Shown piece after piece: positions 35,399 through 44,963 of a stretch of 64,000 nt of DNA (within the stretch, counting starts at the first letter, position 1; the number at the start of each line of letters is the position of its first letter). The position numbers and the translations under genes were made by a program. Origin of the DNA: JARFVT01 sp036677425 (lineage in GTDB: Bacteria; Pseudomonadota; Alphaproteobacteria; UBA8366; Aestuariispiraceae); the NCBI GenBank assembly GCA_036677425.1, contig JARFVT010000013.1, positions 2,046,001 to 2,110,000 of the forward strand, in the 5' to 3' direction. Below the pieces are notes generated by a model. The model was not told the DNA's origin. It searched no databases and saw only the letters and a list, made by a program, of their open reading frames with translations.

Positions 35399-35917
35399 AT
35401 GAGTAATAAAAAAACAAATTTAACAACAGCCATCAAAACCATGCCAACCGTTACAATTAATAAAAAGCCCGTAAAAAAACTTGCAGCCAATAAAAGCCAT
35501 ATAAAACCCAACAAAATTTCCACTGAAAAAATTTTAGAAAAACCCATAATTATATTAGAAAAAAATATTAAAAAATTACCCGATAGCACTGTAAAAATAT
35601 ATAACAAAAAAAATCATCAAGAAGTCAAAACTGCGGCTAAAAATAGTTTAAATGATTTTGCCAATATATTAGCGCAAAGCACAGAAGGTTTAACCAACGC
35701 CTATTTTTCCTTCACACAAAATAATTTAGATCTCACTGTTAAAGCGACTAAAGCTATGTTGGCTGTGAAAGCATTTGACGAAGCAGTTAAATTACAAGCC
35801 GATATTTTCCATACTAATACTGAAAGCTTTATTGCTGAGTCAACGAAACTATTTGAAACATCACAGCAAATAACCAGCGATATGGCTGCGCTACTTACAT
35901 CTCCGATAGATGAATAA
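35399..35917 (+). CDS. Phasin family protein
   Basis: 172 residues. The first ~75 residues are Lys-rich and low-complexity; the rest is the phasin-2-like helical region: DFANILAQSTEGLTNAYFSF, VKATKAMLAVKAFDEAVKLQ, TNTESFIAESTKLFETSQQI. Phasins coat polyhydroxyalkanoate granules and may also act on membranes. No PHA synthase or PhaR gene is in the window. The Lys-rich N-terminal tail is longer than in most phasins and could bind DNA or polyphosphate. Confidence 0.8.
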   Translation: MSNKKTNLTTAIKTMPTVTINKKPVKKLAANKSHIKPNKISTEKILEKPIIILEKNIKKLPDSTVKIYNKKNHQEVKTAAKNSLNDFANILAQSTEGLTNAYFSFTQNNLDLTVKATKAMLAVKAFDEAVKLQADIFHTNTESFIAESTKLFETSQQITSDMAALLTSPIDE

Positions 35918-36098
35918 TTTTAATATTGATTAAAACCTACATCATATTGCGTCATTCTATTTGTCATGCTATATGGATTACATATAATAAATAGTCGGTT
36001 TAGTGCGCTAAATAGAGTGCATTATTGGGTATGTTTAAATTAATCATTTAATTAATTTTTAAATACCAACTATCAGAATATGGATCAGGATATGGATA

Positions 36099-36701
36099 AT
36101 GACTAAACTTTTGATGCCTAAGGCCACTGCAGTATGGCTTGTTGATAATAGCGGCCTTACATTTGATCAAGTTGCAGAATTTACTGGACTTCACAGCCTT
36201 GAAATTCAGGCAATCGCCGATGGGGAGGTGGTTGGCGGAATGCAAGGACTTGACCCCGTGCAAAGAAAGCAATTAAGCAGCGCGGAAATTGCCCGTTGCG
36301 AAGCAGACCCAACAGCACGATTAATATTGCAAAAAAGCGATTTGGAATTACCAACAAGGCGTAAGCGCGGACCGCGTTACACCCCTGTTTCAAAACGTGC
36401 GGATAAACCCGATGCAATTTTTTGGCTCGTAAAACACCACCCTGAATTAATCGATTCACAAATTGGTCGTCTTATTGGCACTACCAAGCCAACTATTGTA
36501 GCAATTAGAGAAAAAACACATTGGAATTCGGCTAATTTAAAAGCCCGCTCGCCAGTTGAAATTGGCCTTTGCGCCCAAGCTGATCTTTCATTTGAAATTC
36601 AAAAAGCAATAAAAGCTGGTCGTAAACCTTTGGCACAACCAATAATTGAACAAAGAATCATCCCTGCGACCGAGACATCCACATGGGAAGGTCTGAAATA
36701 A
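36099..36701 (+). CDS. trcR: Cell-cycle transcriptional regulator TrcR (DUF1013)
   Basis: 200 residues, strongly alphaproteobacterial. It starts MTKLLMPKATAVWLVDNSGL, then FTGLHSLEIQAIADGEV, RRKRGPRYTPVSKRADKP, a central helix-turn-helix-like segment, and LIGTTKPTIVAIREKTHWN. In Caulobacter the family is tied to cell-cycle transcription. Conservation across the class suggests an essential or near-essential role. It is a single-gene unit here. Confidence 0.87.
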   Translation: MTKLLMPKATAVWLVDNSGLTFDQVAEFTGLHSLEIQAIADGEVVGGMQGLDPVQRKQLSSAEIARCEADPTARLILQKSDLELPTRRKRGPRYTPVSKRADKPDAIFWLVKHHPELIDSQIGRLIGTTKPTIVAIREKTHWNSANLKARSPVEIGLCAQADLSFEIQKAIKAGRKPLAQPIIEQRIIPATETSTWEGLK

Positions 36702-36751
36702 GCATTATTTGTTTATATGCCCTCTTTATATTTAAATTAATAAAATTAAAA

Positions 36752-37021
36752 TTATGCAACAGCAATATTTGTAATAACATCGTTTACGGCATTATTACAT
36801 ATGTCGCTGTTTTTTTTGGCTTTATTAACCTCCATTTGTAATATGAGTATTTTTTTACATTTTGAAGTAGTTATATTTTTATAATTACTGATAACAAATT
36901 GCCAAACGATAGTTGTTTGCACAGCACCAAGCCGTGTTGCGCCCACATCTCGAAAAATAAGTCGATGCATATCATCATGAAAATTTTGACCATAATCAGT
37001 GTGTAGCATAGATATACCCAT
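36752..37021 (-). CDS. Small unknown protein downstream of the acyl-CoA synthetase gene
   Basis: 89 residues, or 86 from a second ATG. No recognised domain; LHTDYGQNFHDDMHRLIFRD has a patterned, possibly folded look. It lies 13 nt after the prpE stop on the same strand, so it could be cotranscribed. Codon use is similar to neighbours, but a chance ORF is possible. Confidence 0.4.
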   Translation of the reverse strand: MGISMLHTDYGQNFHDDMHRLIFRDVGATRLGAVQTTIVWQFVISNYKNITTSKCKKILILQMEVNKAKKNSDICNNAVNDVITNIAVA

Positions 37022-37034
37022 AAAATATTATAAT

Positions 37035-38936
37035 TTATTTTTCCATAGGATAACCAATTTTTCCCAAATCTGTGGTTATCTCGTTCAATATGATTGGATC
37101 ATCGATAGTTGCAGGAATTTTATAATCTACCCCATCGGCAATTTTTGCGATGGTGGAGCGTAGTATTTTACCCGATCTGGTCTTAGGTAACCTTTTAACT
37201 ACACTGACCAATTTAAAGGCGGCAACGGGGCCAATTTTTTCTCGTACCAGCTTGATAGTTTCTTTGCAAATATCATCATGGCTACGATCAACATCTGATT
37301 TTAATACTAAAAATCCCATTGGCAATTGACCTTTAAGCTTATCGGCAACCCCTAATACAGCGCATTCGGCCACGTCTGGATGGGCGGCTAGAACCTCCTC
37401 CATTCCACCAGTTGATAATCGATGCCCCGCGACATTGATAATATCATCGGTGCGGCTCATTACATATAGATAGCCATCGGCGTCCATATAACCCGCATCA
37501 CCCGTTTCATAAAAACTAGGAAATTCCCGCATATAGCTTTCAAGAAAGCGATCATCAGCATTATGTAATGTTGGCAAACATCCAGGCGGCAGTGGCAATT
37601 TAATACAAATAGCCCCCATTTCACCGCGTGGAACTTCATCGCCCTCCAATGTTAATACCCTAATATCATAACCAGGAACTGCCTTTGTTGGTGAACCTGG
37701 TTTTATAGGTAACGCCTCAATTCCAAGGCAGTTTGCAGCGACAGGCCATCCAGTTTCCGTTTGCCACCAATGATCGATAACTGGTATTTTCAACATATCT
37801 TGTGCCCAGAAAAGCGTATCAGGATCACATCGTTCACCAGCCAAAAATAATGCCCTAAATTTGGATAAATCATATTTTTTGATAAATTCACCATTGGGGT
37901 CTTCTTTGCGAATGGCACGAAATGCGGTTGGCGCGGTAAATAATGTGGTAACGCCATATTCCTCAATAACCCGCCAAAATGTACCCGCATCGGGCGTACC
38001 AATTGGTTTCCCTTCAAATAAAACCGTGGTGCAGCCTTTTAATAATGGGCCATAGACGATATATGAATGACCAACGACCCAACCAACATCAGATGCAGCC
38101 CAAAAAACTTCACCTGCTTCGACATTATAAATATTGCCCATTGACCAATGCAATGCAACCATATTGCCGCCATTATCACGTATTACACCTTTTGGCTGTC
38201 CTGTTGTGCCAGAAGTATATAAAATATACAGCGGGTCGGTGGCCTTGACCGCAACACAGGCGGCTGGCTTTGCCTTGGCACAGCCTTCATGCCAATCAAT
38301 ATCACGGCCTTTAATTAAATCGCATATTTGTTGCTCACGCTGGACTATTATTATTTTTTCAACAATATTTGGCGCAATCATTAATGCTTCATCAAGAATT
38401 GGTTTATAGGCAATAACCCGCCCCGGTTCGATACCACATGATGCTGATAAAATAACCTTTGGTTTGCAATCTAAAATTCTTGTGGCCAATTCATTGGGGG
38501 CAAAACCGCCAAATACCACGGAATGCACCGCGCCAATCCGCGCGCAAGCCAACATACCGATGGCGGCTTCGGGTATCATCGGCATATATAAAATAACTAC
38601 ATCGCCCTTGCCCACGCCAAAATCTTTTAACATACCAGCGCAAAGAGCAACTTGATCGAGTAATTCTTGATAGGTAAATTGTTTTTTTACATTGGTTATC
38701 GGGCTATCATAAATAATGGCGGTTTGATCTGCCTTGCCATTTTTTACATGACGGTCAAGCGCATTATAACATGTATTGCATGTAGCACCAGAAAACCAGC
38801 TATAGAAATCAGGCGCACGGCTTATATCCAAAACCTTGTCCCATGGCATTATCCAATCAATTTCCTCTGCTGCCTTTGCCCAAAAACCTTCCCTATCTTC
38901 CATGCTATATTGATACTCTATATCAAATTTCCCCAT
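37035..38936 (-). CDS. prpE: Propionyl-CoA synthetase (PrpE-type)
   Basis: 633 residues starting MGKFDIEYQYSMEDREGFW. The ATG at 38936 was chosen because GGAGG lies 6 nt upstream. Adenylation motifs are complete: YTSGTTGQPKGV, WWQTETGWP, YETGDAGYMDADGYLYVMSR and the catalytic lysine in KTRSGKILR. NCYNALDRHV and the C-terminal architecture fit PrpE rather than Acs, but acetyl-CoA synthetase cannot be excluded. It activates propionate (or acetate) to the CoA ester. A palindromic operator-like site lies 33 nt upstream. Confidence 0.88.
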   Translation of the reverse strand: MGKFDIEYQYSMEDREGFWAKAAEEIDWIMPWDKVLDISRAPDFYSWFSGATCNTCYNALDRHVKNGKADQTAIIYDSPITNVKKQFTYQELLDQVALCAGMLKDFGVGKGDVVILYMPMIPEAAIGMLACARIGAVHSVVFGGFAPNELATRILDCKPKVILSASCGIEPGRVIAYKPILDEALMIAPNIVEKIIIVQREQQICDLIKGRDIDWHEGCAKAKPAACVAVKATDPLYILYTSGTTGQPKGVIRDNGGNMVALHWSMGNIYNVEAGEVFWAASDVGWVVGHSYIVYGPLLKGCTTVLFEGKPIGTPDAGTFWRVIEEYGVTTLFTAPTAFRAIRKEDPNGEFIKKYDLSKFRALFLAGERCDPDTLFWAQDMLKIPVIDHWWQTETGWPVAANCLGIEALPIKPGSPTKAVPGYDIRVLTLEGDEVPRGEMGAICIKLPLPPGCLPTLHNADDRFLESYMREFPSFYETGDAGYMDADGYLYVMSRTDDIINVAGHRLSTGGMEEVLAAHPDVAECAVLGVADKLKGQLPMGFLVLKSDVDRSHDDICKETIKLVREKIGPVAAFKLVSVVKRLPKTRSGKILRSTIAKIADGVDYKIPATIDDPIILNEITTDLGKIGYPMEK

Positions 38937-38968
38937 AACCAGCCTCCATACCATTAATTAATTGCTTA

Positions 38969-38988
38969 ACCATACGTATGCGTATGGT
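38969..38988 (-). promoter_or_regulatory. Operator-like inverted repeat upstream of prpE
   Basis: ACCATACG-TATG-CGTATGGT is a perfect 8-bp-arm inverted repeat, 33 nt upstream of the prpE start codon and inside the likely promoter. The shape suits a TetR-type dimer. The regulator is not identifiable in this window. Confidence 0.6.
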
Positions 38989-39118
38989 AACGAGATAAGT
39001 GATCCATGTCAAGATCACAGTAAAAGCAAATATATTTGTAATGTTTTATGGCAAAATACCATATAATCATTTAATCATATATAATCATTATGTAATTTAC
39101 TAAGAAAGTCATAATATT

Positions 39119-40333
39119 ATGAAAAATTATTTAAAGTCCTTTCCAGATAGAAATGGTAATTTTGGAAAATATGGCGGTGCCATATTGCCACCACCATTAG
39201 TGCCGCATTTTAAAAAAATTGCCCAAGCATATGATCGTTTATCAAAATCAGCAGAGTTTTTAAATGAATTACGCTATATTAGAAAGCATTTTCAAGGTAG
39301 GCCAACGCCAATTAGTTATTTGAAAAATATCTCTGAAGATATTGGTGGCGCACAAATTTATGCCAAACGCGAAGATTTAAACCATAGCGGTGCACATAAA
39401 TTAAACCATTGCATGGCCGAAGGCCTGCTTGCCAAGCATATGGGCAAAAAGAAACTTATTGCCGAAACTGGTGCTGGTCAACATGGTGTTGCCTTGGCAA
39501 CAGCGGCGGCATATTTTGGCCTTGAATGCGAAATACATATGGGCGAAATTGATATGGAAAAAGAACATCCCAATGTTATTCGCATGAAATTGCTTGGCGC
39601 AACGGTTGTTCCTGTTAATTTTGGCGCACGCACATTAAAAGAAGCCGTGGACAGCGCCTTTGGTTCATATATGGAACAAAGCGAAGATGCATTATTTGGC
39701 ATTGGTTCGGTTGTAGGTCCGCATCCATTTCCGATGATGGTTCGTAATTTTCAAAAAGTTGTTGGGCTTGAGGCCAGAGACCAATTTTTAGAAATGACCG
39801 ATGAATTGCCCGACCATGTTATTGCCTGTGTTGGTGGTGGATCGAATGCAATGGGATTATTTAGCGGTTTTATTGAAGATGAGCATGTCAAGCTATATGG
39901 GGTTGAACCATTAGGAACATCAGAAAAATTGGGTGATCATGCAGCGACCATAACATATGGCGAAGATGGCGATATTCATGGTTTCAAAACAATCCTGTTA
40001 AAAGATAAGAATGGCGAGCCAGCGCCAGTTCATTCGATCGCAAGTGGGTTGGATTACCCTGGAATTGGCCCTGAACACGCCTATTTACATTCCATCGGCA
40101 AAGTTAATTATGCCGCCGTTAGCGACGATGAAACCCTCGCTGCTTTTTATAGATTAAGCAGACGCGAAGGCATTATTCCCGCACTTGAATCAGCACATGC
40201 CATCGCCTATGCCATGAAAATTGCAAAGGATATGCCAGGCGAAACCATATTGATAAATCTTTCTGGGCGCGGCGATAAAGATTTGGACTATGTTACTAAT
40301 ACATTTGGCTTTGGCGGTAATAATAACGAATAA
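39119..40333 (+). CDS. Stand-alone tryptophan synthase beta-chain-like enzyme (TrpB family)
   Basis: 404 residues. The PLP lysine is Lys94 in NHSGAHKLNH (canonical TrpB has HKINN); ETGAGQHGVA carries the catalytic Glu; GGGSNAMGLF and the C-terminal SGRGDKDLD are also intact. It should be able to join serine and indole or a similar nucleophile. No trpA, trpF or other trp gene is near, so it is likely a paralogue. Its HKLNH sequence and isolated location suggest a different substrate or salvage role. A terminator follows. Confidence 0.8.
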   Translation: MKNYLKSFPDRNGNFGKYGGAILPPPLVPHFKKIAQAYDRLSKSAEFLNELRYIRKHFQGRPTPISYLKNISEDIGGAQIYAKREDLNHSGAHKLNHCMAEGLLAKHMGKKKLIAETGAGQHGVALATAAAYFGLECEIHMGEIDMEKEHPNVIRMKLLGATVVPVNFGARTLKEAVDSAFGSYMEQSEDALFGIGSVVGPHPFPMMVRNFQKVVGLEARDQFLEMTDELPDHVIACVGGGSNAMGLFSGFIEDEHVKLYGVEPLGTSEKLGDHAATITYGEDGDIHGFKTILLKDKNGEPAPVHSIASGLDYPGIGPEHAYLHSIGKVNYAAVSDDETLAAFYRLSRREGIIPALESAHAIAYAMKIAKDMPGETILINLSGRGDKDLDYVTNTFGFGGNNNE

Positions 40334-40335
40334 AC

Positions 40336-40400
40336 TAAAATAATTATTAATTAATAATTAGTAATTAATAATTAATAATTAATTAAACTAAAATAATTAA
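40336..40400. repeat. AT-only low-complexity repeat after trpB-like gene
   Basis: About 65 nt of near-pure A/T with overlapping TTAATAATTA units and a direct repeat of AAACTAAAATAATTA at both ends (about 40332 and 40385). It lies directly before the terminator hairpin. It has no coding potential. Confidence 0.7.
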
Positions 40401-40401
40401 G

Positions 40402-40435
40402 ATCACTTGGACATATATGTCTGAGTGATTTTTTT
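40402..40435 (+). terminator. Rho-independent terminator after the trpB-like gene
   Basis: ATCACT...AGTGAT outer stem with an inner palindromic GACATATATGTC is followed by seven Ts. It lies 70 nt beyond the stop codon and is one of the clearest terminators in the window. Confidence 0.85.
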
Positions 40436-40512
40436 AATTCATAGTTATAATTTCACGTTAAAATATTTATATTTTCAAACATATGAATGGCTATATTAAA
40501 CGAGGAAATTAT

Positions 40513-41400
40513 ATGACTAGCATACTAACAAAATTTAATTTTTTTATTAACATTATATTTTTAATTGCCATATTATTTTACTTTACAAATAATGCCTATG
40601 CGATTGAAAGGATAATTATCAACCCAAATATATCGAATAATGATATACGAAATATTTATCCAAACTTATTATTGCAAGAGGCGCTTAAGCGCAGTGAAGA
40701 TAAATATGAGCCATTTATTATTCAACAATATCCCGCTGCCCTGTCCCGTCATCGGGCTTTAGCAAAAATTATTTCGGGCGAAATTAGTGTCTATGAAGCC
40801 GCAACCATAGATGAATGGGAAGATAAAACCATTGCAATTCGGATACCATTAAGAAAAGGAATTCAAGGCTACCGCATATTTTTTATTCGTAAAAAAGATC
40901 AACATCTATTTGATAAAATTAATAAATTTGATGATTTACATAAATATAATATGGGTTCAGGAGTACAATGGAGCGTAACAAAGGCTATGCGCAAATTAAA
41001 TATACCAGTATTTGGCAGCGTCGAATATGAACCATTATTCAAAATGTTAATGGCATCAAGATTCGATTATTTTCCTCGGGGAATTAATGAAATTTTTTCC
41101 GAATATAAAAACCGCCGCTATAAATTGATCAATTTAGCAATAGAACAAAATATTGCTATTTATATACCATTACCAACATATTTCTTTGTAACGCCGAAAG
41201 AGCCAGAATTAGCAAAAAGAATAAGAAATGGCCTGCTAGAAATGATAGAAGACGGAGGTTTTGATAAAATATTTTATAAATTTCATAACGACCAAATCCA
41301 ACAGGCAAAGCTTGATAAACGGAAAATATTTCGAATTGCAAATTTAAACTTGCCAGCCATGACCCCGCTTGATGTGGAAAAATATTGGTATAAACCATAA
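40513..41400 (+). CDS. Periplasmic solute-binding-like protein (family 3 type)
   Basis: 295 residues starting MTSILTKFNFFINIIF; GAGGAA lies before this ATG, which is preferred over one 30 nt upstream. The signal peptide ends near NNAYAIERI. The mature part resembles amino-acid-type binding proteins in the two-lobe pattern (RIPLRKGIQGYRIFFIRKKD, ...MGSGVQWSVTKAM, FDYFPRGINEIF). No ABC permease or ATPase is nearby; the next gene is a chemoreceptor. It may deliver a ligand to that receptor, or act as a sensor. Confidence 0.7.
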   Translation: MTSILTKFNFFINIIFLIAILFYFTNNAYAIERIIINPNISNNDIRNIYPNLLLQEALKRSEDKYEPFIIQQYPAALSRHRALAKIISGEISVYEAATIDEWEDKTIAIRIPLRKGIQGYRIFFIRKKDQHLFDKINKFDDLHKYNMGSGVQWSVTKAMRKLNIPVFGSVEYEPLFKMLMASRFDYFPRGINEIFSEYKNRRYKLINLAIEQNIAIYIPLPTYFFVTPKEPELAKRIRNGLLEMIEDGGFDKIFYKFHNDQIQQAKLDKRKIFRIANLNLPAMTPLDVEKYWYKP

Positions 41401-41508
41401 CAGTCATTTTATCAGCGCTAACAAATATACAATAATCACCTAATTATTTATGGCGTTATATTAACAACAATAAAAATATCTTGGTGATTTGATTTAAGGG
41501 TAATTATT

Positions 41509-43329
41509 ATGACAATAAAAAACATATTGAGCTTACTTTTAGCGATAAACATAACCATTCTTTTCTTTGTTGGTTTTGCATATTTTTCATATAAAACGGC
41601 ACAAGATAAAGTTAGTAATAGCTATAAAAATCAATTTCAATCTTATTTATTGGCAGATGAATTACGCCAAAGTTCTGATGATTTAACAAGGTTAGGCCGA
41701 ACATATGCACTTACTGGCAACATAAAATATGAAAAACAATATTTTAATATTCTCAATAGAAGAAATGGTAAGAAAGCTCGACCAGAAGATTATCACCGTA
41801 TTTATTGGGATTTATATACTATAAATATGAAAAAACCACGCCCAGATAGCAAATTAAAAATCTCGCTAACAGAATTAATGAAACAAGCAAATTTCAGCAA
41901 CGAAGAATTTAATTTTTTAGAGCAGGCAACTAATAATTCAAATGGCTTGGTGAAGCTTGAAATTGAGGCAATGAACGCTGTAAAGGGCTTATTTAAAGAT
42001 AGCTATGGGGAATATACAACAAAAGGCGATGCCAATTTTGCTCTCGCTGGCAAATTATTGCATTCTATTGATTATCATAAATTTAAAGCCAATATAGTTA
42101 CACCTCTCGATAAATTTTATCAATCATTAGAAAAACGTAGCAAACAACAAATTGCCACGGCAGAAGCCAATGGTAGAATATGGCAAATAACCTTATTAGC
42201 CATGATAGCATGTCTGGCTACTGTCATGGCTATAACAGCATTTACTTGCTATAAACGTATCATATTACCGCTTCTTTCTATGAAAAATGCGATGAATAAA
42301 ATTTCACAAAATGATTTAGATATTACAATACCAGCATTGGATAAAAATGATGAAATTGGCGAAATGGCAAAAGCCTTAGAAATATTTAAAATAGGGAGCA
42401 TTGATAGAATTAAAATGGAAAAGGCCAAAAAAATAAAACAACGTCAAGATGAAGGTAGGTCTAAGCAGTTAAATGATATGAATAAACAATTCATTACACG
42501 TTTTGATAATGCTATATCTGAAATTTTTTCATATGTTTCATCCTTAAACGATAAAAGCAGTCAAATGTCTAATATTGTTTCCCAGTCAAAGGAACAAGCC
42601 CTGCATGTGGTTAATATTTCGCAATCAACATCATCCAATGTTGAAACTGTTACTGTTGCAACCCAAGAATTATCATCATCAATTGCGGAAATAGCTACCC
42701 AAGTAACAAAATCTGCAGATATTATATCAAGCGCGGTCATTGAAACACAAGAAACAAATGTACAAGTTCAAGGTTTAAAAGAAGCAGCACAAAAAATAGA
42801 CAAAGTAGTTTTGCTTATAAGTGAAATCGCCGATCAAACCAATTTATTAGCATTAAATGCAACCATCGAATCAGCGCGTGCGGGCGATGCTGGCAAAGGT
42901 TTTGCCGTTGTTGCATCAGAGGTAAAGAATCTTGCCAATGAAACGGCGCAAGCAACCGAAGAAATAAGCACTCAAATTAATGAAATACAAAATGCAACAG
43001 AAGATGCAATAAAATCTATAACAAATATTGTTAAAACAATTGGTAATATCGACCGCATATCATCAAATATAGCCGCAGGTGTTGAACAGCAAGATGCCGC
43101 CACGAGAGATATTTCTAATAATATTAAAAGCGCCGCAAATGGGTCATTGGATGTCAATAAGAATATAAAAACCATTGATATGTCTATTGATAAGATTAGC
43201 CAGATAAATTCTGATGTATCATCATCATCTAAGGATATATTAGATAAATCAAATGAATTAAAAGAAATGTTGGGCAATTATATGAATGATATAAAATCTA
43301 TTGATGATGCAAGATATGAAGCAGCATAA
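41509..43329 (+). CDS. Methyl-accepting chemotaxis protein
   Basis: 606 residues: membrane helix about 7-29, a helical periplasmic sensor domain (about 30-222), a second helix about 225-247, a HAMP domain (about 248-300) and a cytoplasmic signalling coiled coil. The hairpin tip is clear: IADQTNLLALNATIESARAG followed by GFAVVASEVKNLA. It lacks an obvious C-terminal CheR/CheB pentapeptide tether. No che or flagellar genes are in the window. The binding protein 109 nt upstream is a likely partner. Confidence 0.94.
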   Translation: MTIKNILSLLLAINITILFFVGFAYFSYKTAQDKVSNSYKNQFQSYLLADELRQSSDDLTRLGRTYALTGNIKYEKQYFNILNRRNGKKARPEDYHRIYWDLYTINMKKPRPDSKLKISLTELMKQANFSNEEFNFLEQATNNSNGLVKLEIEAMNAVKGLFKDSYGEYTTKGDANFALAGKLLHSIDYHKFKANIVTPLDKFYQSLEKRSKQQIATAEANGRIWQITLLAMIACLATVMAITAFTCYKRIILPLLSMKNAMNKISQNDLDITIPALDKNDEIGEMAKALEIFKIGSIDRIKMEKAKKIKQRQDEGRSKQLNDMNKQFITRFDNAISEIFSYVSSLNDKSSQMSNIVSQSKEQALHVVNISQSTSSNVETVTVATQELSSSIAEIATQVTKSADIISSAVIETQETNVQVQGLKEAAQKIDKVVLLISEIADQTNLLALNATIESARAGDAGKGFAVVASEVKNLANETAQATEEISTQINEIQNATEDAIKSITNIVKTIGNIDRISSNIAAGVEQQDAATRDISNNIKSAANGSLDVNKNIKTIDMSIDKISQINSDVSSSSKDILDKSNELKEMLGNYMNDIKSIDDARYEAA

Positions 43330-43335
43330 ATGGTT

Positions 43336-43369
43336 AAAAAAATGCCGGAAAACTAAAAGCTTTCCGGCA
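43336..43369 (-). terminator. Terminator downstream of the RNA methyltransferase gene
   Basis: A 9-bp stem (TGCCGGAAA / TTTCCGGCA, 43343-43351 and 43361-43369) is followed on the minus strand by seven Ts. It lies about 215 nt beyond the methyltransferase stop and 13 nt after the chemoreceptor stop, so it may end both convergent transcripts. Confidence 0.7.
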
Positions 43370-43585
43370 AGTTGAACAGGGAGACTTCACATTTGTAAAA
43401 TACATATGTGGGATATATCAAGCCACACAATCGTCAAGATTAAATCAGATTGGGGCGATTATCCAAAATTGCTGCATCGCAACAACCAAGTATTATTTAT
43501 ATATTATTTTACTTATTAAATTTAAAGAGGTAATTAAACAATGCGGATATGCAAAAATTGCATGGCTTAAAATCAAACCATTAAT

Positions 43586-44848
43586 TTACCTACTAAGGAT
43601 GACTAATGCTTCCACATGAAACGACCATGTAAATTGATCAATCGGCGTGATTGATCTTATTTTATAGCCGCCAGTCGCCAAAATTTGCAAATCACGCGCT
43701 AAGCTCGCAGGATTACAAGATACCGCAATTATTTTTTTAACATCGCTTTTCGCCAAAATTTTGGCCTGCGCCATTGCACCAATACGCGGCGGGTCAAAAA
43801 CAACAGCATCAAATTTATTTAATTCATCAACCCCAAGTGGGTTCTTTGCCAAATCCCTAATTTCCGTTGTTATTCTTGTGCCACCAGCCGCCTTTCGCAA
43901 GGCATTTATTTGTGTATTTGCGCCATCAACTGCATGAATTTTTGGCTTATTAGAATTTTCAGCTATTGGGAATGTTAAACTGCCACAACCAGAATAAAGA
44001 TGGGCAATTTTATCCGCATCAGCAACCGCACTTGCTACCAATGATGCTATTATGTCTTCGCCTGCCTTACTTGGTTGTAAAAACCCGCCCACTGGCAGAG
44101 CAATCTTATTTCCCCCAAAATCAACCAATATATCATTCATTGCCACAATTGGTTCAATTAATCCATTGAGATCAATTGCCAACCGCGCAATCTCGTGGTT
44201 ATGAGCGAAATCAGCTAAATCTAACCTCTCATCAAGACTTAGCCCTTTTAATTTTTTTAAATGAAAAGTAATATCCGCGCCATTTTCTGATAATGTTATC
44301 TGAATATCAAATGCATAGCCAAATGATGATATCATAGAACAAATTTTACGTAACGGTGTTAATAAATCATTAATTTTTTGATCGACAACATGGCATGATT
44401 GAATATCGATAATATTTTTACTAGCCGCCATATTAAAACCAATAATAACCCGCCCGCGCAACCGTAAACAAGATAACCTCACCCGCCGCCTTAAGCCTGC
44501 ATCTATTGAAATTGTTGGTTTGGTTAAACTTATCTCTGTATCATCAAAGCCTTTGCGCTTTAATGCTTCTATTATATTTTGACGTTTAAAGCTTGCAATA
44601 TTTACATTATTTAAATGCTGTAATACGCAACCTCCACATTTTTTGAAATATTGACAGACAGGTGTTATGCGACCGCTGCTTGGTGTTATTATTTTATTAA
44701 CAATACCAAAATGGCCATCATTACGCCTTGGTCAGATAGTTACATCAATATTTTCACCGGGCAAGGCAAATGCGACATAAGTTTTTTCACCATTAATATG
44801 GGCAATTCCATCGCCACGCGCCCCTAGTTTTTCTATTTTTATTTCCAT
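43586..44848 (-). pseudogene. 23S rRNA/tRNA uracil methyltransferase (RlmD/TrmA-like), interrupted by an in-frame TGA
   Basis: Read through, this is 420 residues: an N-terminal TRAM-like domain (GARGDGIAHINGEKTYVAF), Fe-S ligands in CQYFKKCGGCVLQH, and a SAM methyltransferase domain with GCGSLTFPIA, FDPPRIGA and the catalytic cysteine in SCNPASLARDL. A TGA at 44732-44734 interrupts it after residue 38 with the frame unchanged on both sides. A downstream start would give a 298-residue fragment lacking the Fe-S region. Family members methylate U at C5 of rRNA or tRNA. A sequencing error is the likely cause; a true nonsense mutation is the alternative. Confidence 0.85.
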
Positions 44849-44963
44849 ATTATAATTAATTACCCATTCGACATAATAAGATTAATTTTGTATAATTAGT
44901 TTATATATAATGAAATCACATAATAAAATAAAGATAATCACTTAAAGTGAGGCATAAAAGAAA

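Noticed and set aside
35329..35607. A 92-codon minus-strand hydrophobic frame overlapping the phasin gene
   Set aside because: It mirrors the Lys-rich, AT-rich 5' part of the phasin gene and has no independent support.
43370..43585. Small RNA or tRNA gene between the chemoreceptor and the methyltransferase
   Set aside because: No cloverleaf or conserved TPsiC sequence; only the terminator hairpin at 43336-43369 is supported.
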